From: Flavobacteriales bacterium
GTDB taxonomy: Bacteria > Bacteroidota > Bacteroidia > Flavobacteriales > TMED113
Direction of reading: 5' to 3'
Assembly: GCA_002713285.1 (NCBI GenBank)
Contig: PAVX01000023.1
Location: 1-7,762 of the forward strand
DNA: 7,762 bases
Part shown: in pieces, positions 6,646 through 7,762 of the stretch
Layout: each line of letters starts with the position of its first letter
Numbering within the stretch: position 1 is the first letter of the stretch
Notes under the pieces: generated by a model
Told to the model about the DNA's origin: nothing
Databases searched by the model: none
The model's input: the letters and a program-made list of their open reading frames with translations, nothing else
Program-made: the position numbers and the translations under genes

Positions 6646-7619
6646 TATTCAATCCATCCATTTGCAGGGTAGTATGTGGGTATATAAGCTCGTCTACTTC
6701 TTGCTCTTCCACCAAACACACCATACCCCCCCTCTATATTTGAATCAATAAAAATTGCTTCACTATTGAAAAGAAAATTGTTAGAATCTCTTCTTTGTTC
6801 TTTTCGAGTTAAATTAAAGTTGTATAAATTTTCACTATACGATACAACTTCTATATAGAAATGATCATATGATCCTTTAGGTTTTTCTACTTCTATAAAA
6901 AACTGTTTATTTTCTCCGTTAAATAATTCATCAGTAAAATATCCATTTTTTCCTTCAAAATATGTATTTGATGAATTGTATCTGTTAATTGGGATAAGAA
7001 AAGAGGGGTCAACTACTTGATATGTGCAAGGTGTGCCCCTATCATTAAAGTTGTTAGCTAGAATAATTTTTAATCTATAATAATTTGTTTGATTAGGAGG
7101 GTCTTCTAGTAAAATTTTAAATTCACATAATTCTCCCTCTTCTTCTTTTTGGTCAATACTACTTTTCATTTCAAAATCACTGATTGTATATTTTGGTTTT
7201 GAAGGCATTCTTTCTGTAGAGAAGATGTTTGGATAGCCACTTGCCTCTACGTGCAATTCATAGGTTGTGTTTTCTTTTGGAGTAAAAGAGGGGTTTGTAT
7301 AACAGTAGCAATTAGTTGTAAAATCTAAAGGATATGTATTAATAATGTCATTATCGATAGTATTCAATTCATTAATAAATGCATTTGCATAGCTAATAAC
7401 AGGAAAACTATCTGTGTATGTGTAATCATTTAAACTTCCCATGCCTTCAATTGAATTTGAGAGCAACAGAAATTGATTTTGAGTATCCCAGTATTCATCT
7501 GTTATTAAGTAGCTGTTGACAACTAATTTAGATTCAATTGAGGGTAATTCGATGTCTAATGCAGTTTCGCATGAATTGAATAAAATAAATAATACAATTA
7601 GAGTTGATAGGTTTTTCAT
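6642..7619 (-). CDS. DUF4249-family outer-membrane lipoprotein (second copy)
   Basis: This is a 325-residue paralogue of the lipoprotein at 625-1593. It has a lipoprotein signal peptide (MKNLSTLIVLFILF) with lipobox FNSC and lipidated Cys17. Family landmarks are LDIELPSIESKLVVNSYL (21-38), FTPKENTTYELHVEASGYP (112-130), NYYRLKI (179-185), FTDELFNGENK (228-238) and DSNIEGGYGVFGG (292-304). The C-terminus then has an Arg-rich RARSRR (305-310) and a Tyr/Trp-rich end absent from the first copy. The two proteins align only in these blocks, so the duplication is old or the copies evolve fast, as expected of substrate-facing proteins. A CYCY pair (104-107) is a local oddity. The ATG lies 3 nt after the stop of the partial receptor at 7623-7762, with the same junction sequence as the other pair. 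Its stop codon overlaps the hydrolase stop from the opposite strand. Role inferred as receptor partner; no biochemical function is known to me. Confidence 0.88.
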   Translation of the reverse strand: MKNLSTLIVLFILFNSCETALDIELPSIESKLVVNSYLITDEYWDTQNQFLLLSNSIEGMGSLNDYTYTDSFPVISYANAFINELNTIDNDIINTYPLDFTTNCYCYTNPSFTPKENTTYELHVEASGYPNIFSTERMPSKPKYTISDFEMKSSIDQKEEEGELCEFKILLEDPPNQTNYYRLKIILANNFNDRGTPCTYQVVDPSFLIPINRYNSSNTYFEGKNGYFTDELFNGENKQFFIEVEKPKGSYDHFYIEVVSYSENLYNFNLTRKEQRRDSNNFLFNSEAIFIDSNIEGGYGVFGGRARSRRAYIPTYYPANGWIEY

Positions 7620-7622
7620 AAT

Positions 7623-7762
7623 TTAAAACTTAAAACTATATCTTATAGATGGAATGATAGGAAATAAACTTATTTGCATTGGTTGGTAAGTGCTATATTC
7701 TAAATCTCCATTGTCTCCATTTTCTTGAAGGTATATAAAAAATGGATTTTTTCTATTATATA
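7623..7762 (-). CDS. TonB-dependent receptor, C-terminal fragment (cut by the window edge)
   Basis: On the minus strand a frame enters from the right edge and stops with TAA at 7623-7625. It encodes about 45 residues beginning YNRKNPFFIYLQENGDNGD and ending SLFPIIPSIRYSFKF. The receptor at 1597-3966 ends with YNRKNPFFAYLSYDENGD and SLFPIIPSISLRYKL, so this is clearly the last barrel strands of a second receptor of the same family, here ending in the canonical terminal Phe. It is truncated only by the window boundary, not by mutation. It sits directly upstream of the second DUF4249 gene, with a 3-nt gap. The open frame is short but the homology within the window is decisive. Confidence 0.88.
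   Translation of the reverse strand, partial: YNRKNPFFIYLQENGDNGDLEYSTYQPMQISLFPIIPSIRYSFKF

Overview
The window is about 7.8 kb of AT-rich DNA from a Bacteroidota genome, most likely a marine or free-living member of the Flavobacteriales. Five things point there: very low GC with A/T-biased codons; TonB-dependent receptors with an N-terminal carboxypeptidase-regulatory-like domain; DUF4249-type lipoproteins; secreted proteins with a C-terminal tail resembling type IX secretion (T9SS) sorting domains; and a TAnnTTTG promoter element with no Shine-Dalgarno sequences. I cannot assign a genus.

Layout from left to right: (1) the 3' end of a plus-strand gene for a secreted lamin-tail-domain protein (1-581); (2) a complete minus-strand pair, a TonB-dependent receptor (1597-3966) followed 3 nt later by a DUF4249 lipoprotein (625-1593); (3) a divergent intergenic region (3967-4172) holding a strong 82-nt imperfect inverted repeat with two nested hairpins; (4) two plus-strand genes for exported enzymes, a transglutaminase-fold protein (4173-5285) and an alpha/beta hydrolase of the secreted-lipase type with a sorting-like tail (5314-6645); (5) a second minus-strand DUF4249 gene (6642-7619), preceded in its operon by the 3' end of a second TonB-dependent receptor (7623-7762, cut by the window edge).

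The main theme is a duplicated outer-membrane module. Two receptor/DUF4249 pairs share the same gene order and the same stop-spacer-start junction (TAA ATT ATG), and their receptor C-termini are clearly homologous. Two exported enzymes lie between the pairs. By analogy with SusC/SusD, each pair could be an outer-membrane importer with a surface lipoprotein partner, and the nearby hydrolases might act on the same substrates. That is inference; no substrate can be read from the sequence.

The least explained element is the 4007-4088 inverted repeat. It is not an obvious terminator, because it lies between two divergent genes, and it matches no riboswitch I recognise. It could be a dispersed REP/MITE-like repeat, a small structured RNA, or a leader of the receptor operon. 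There are no tRNA or rRNA genes, no CRISPR array, no transposase and no clear prophage feature.
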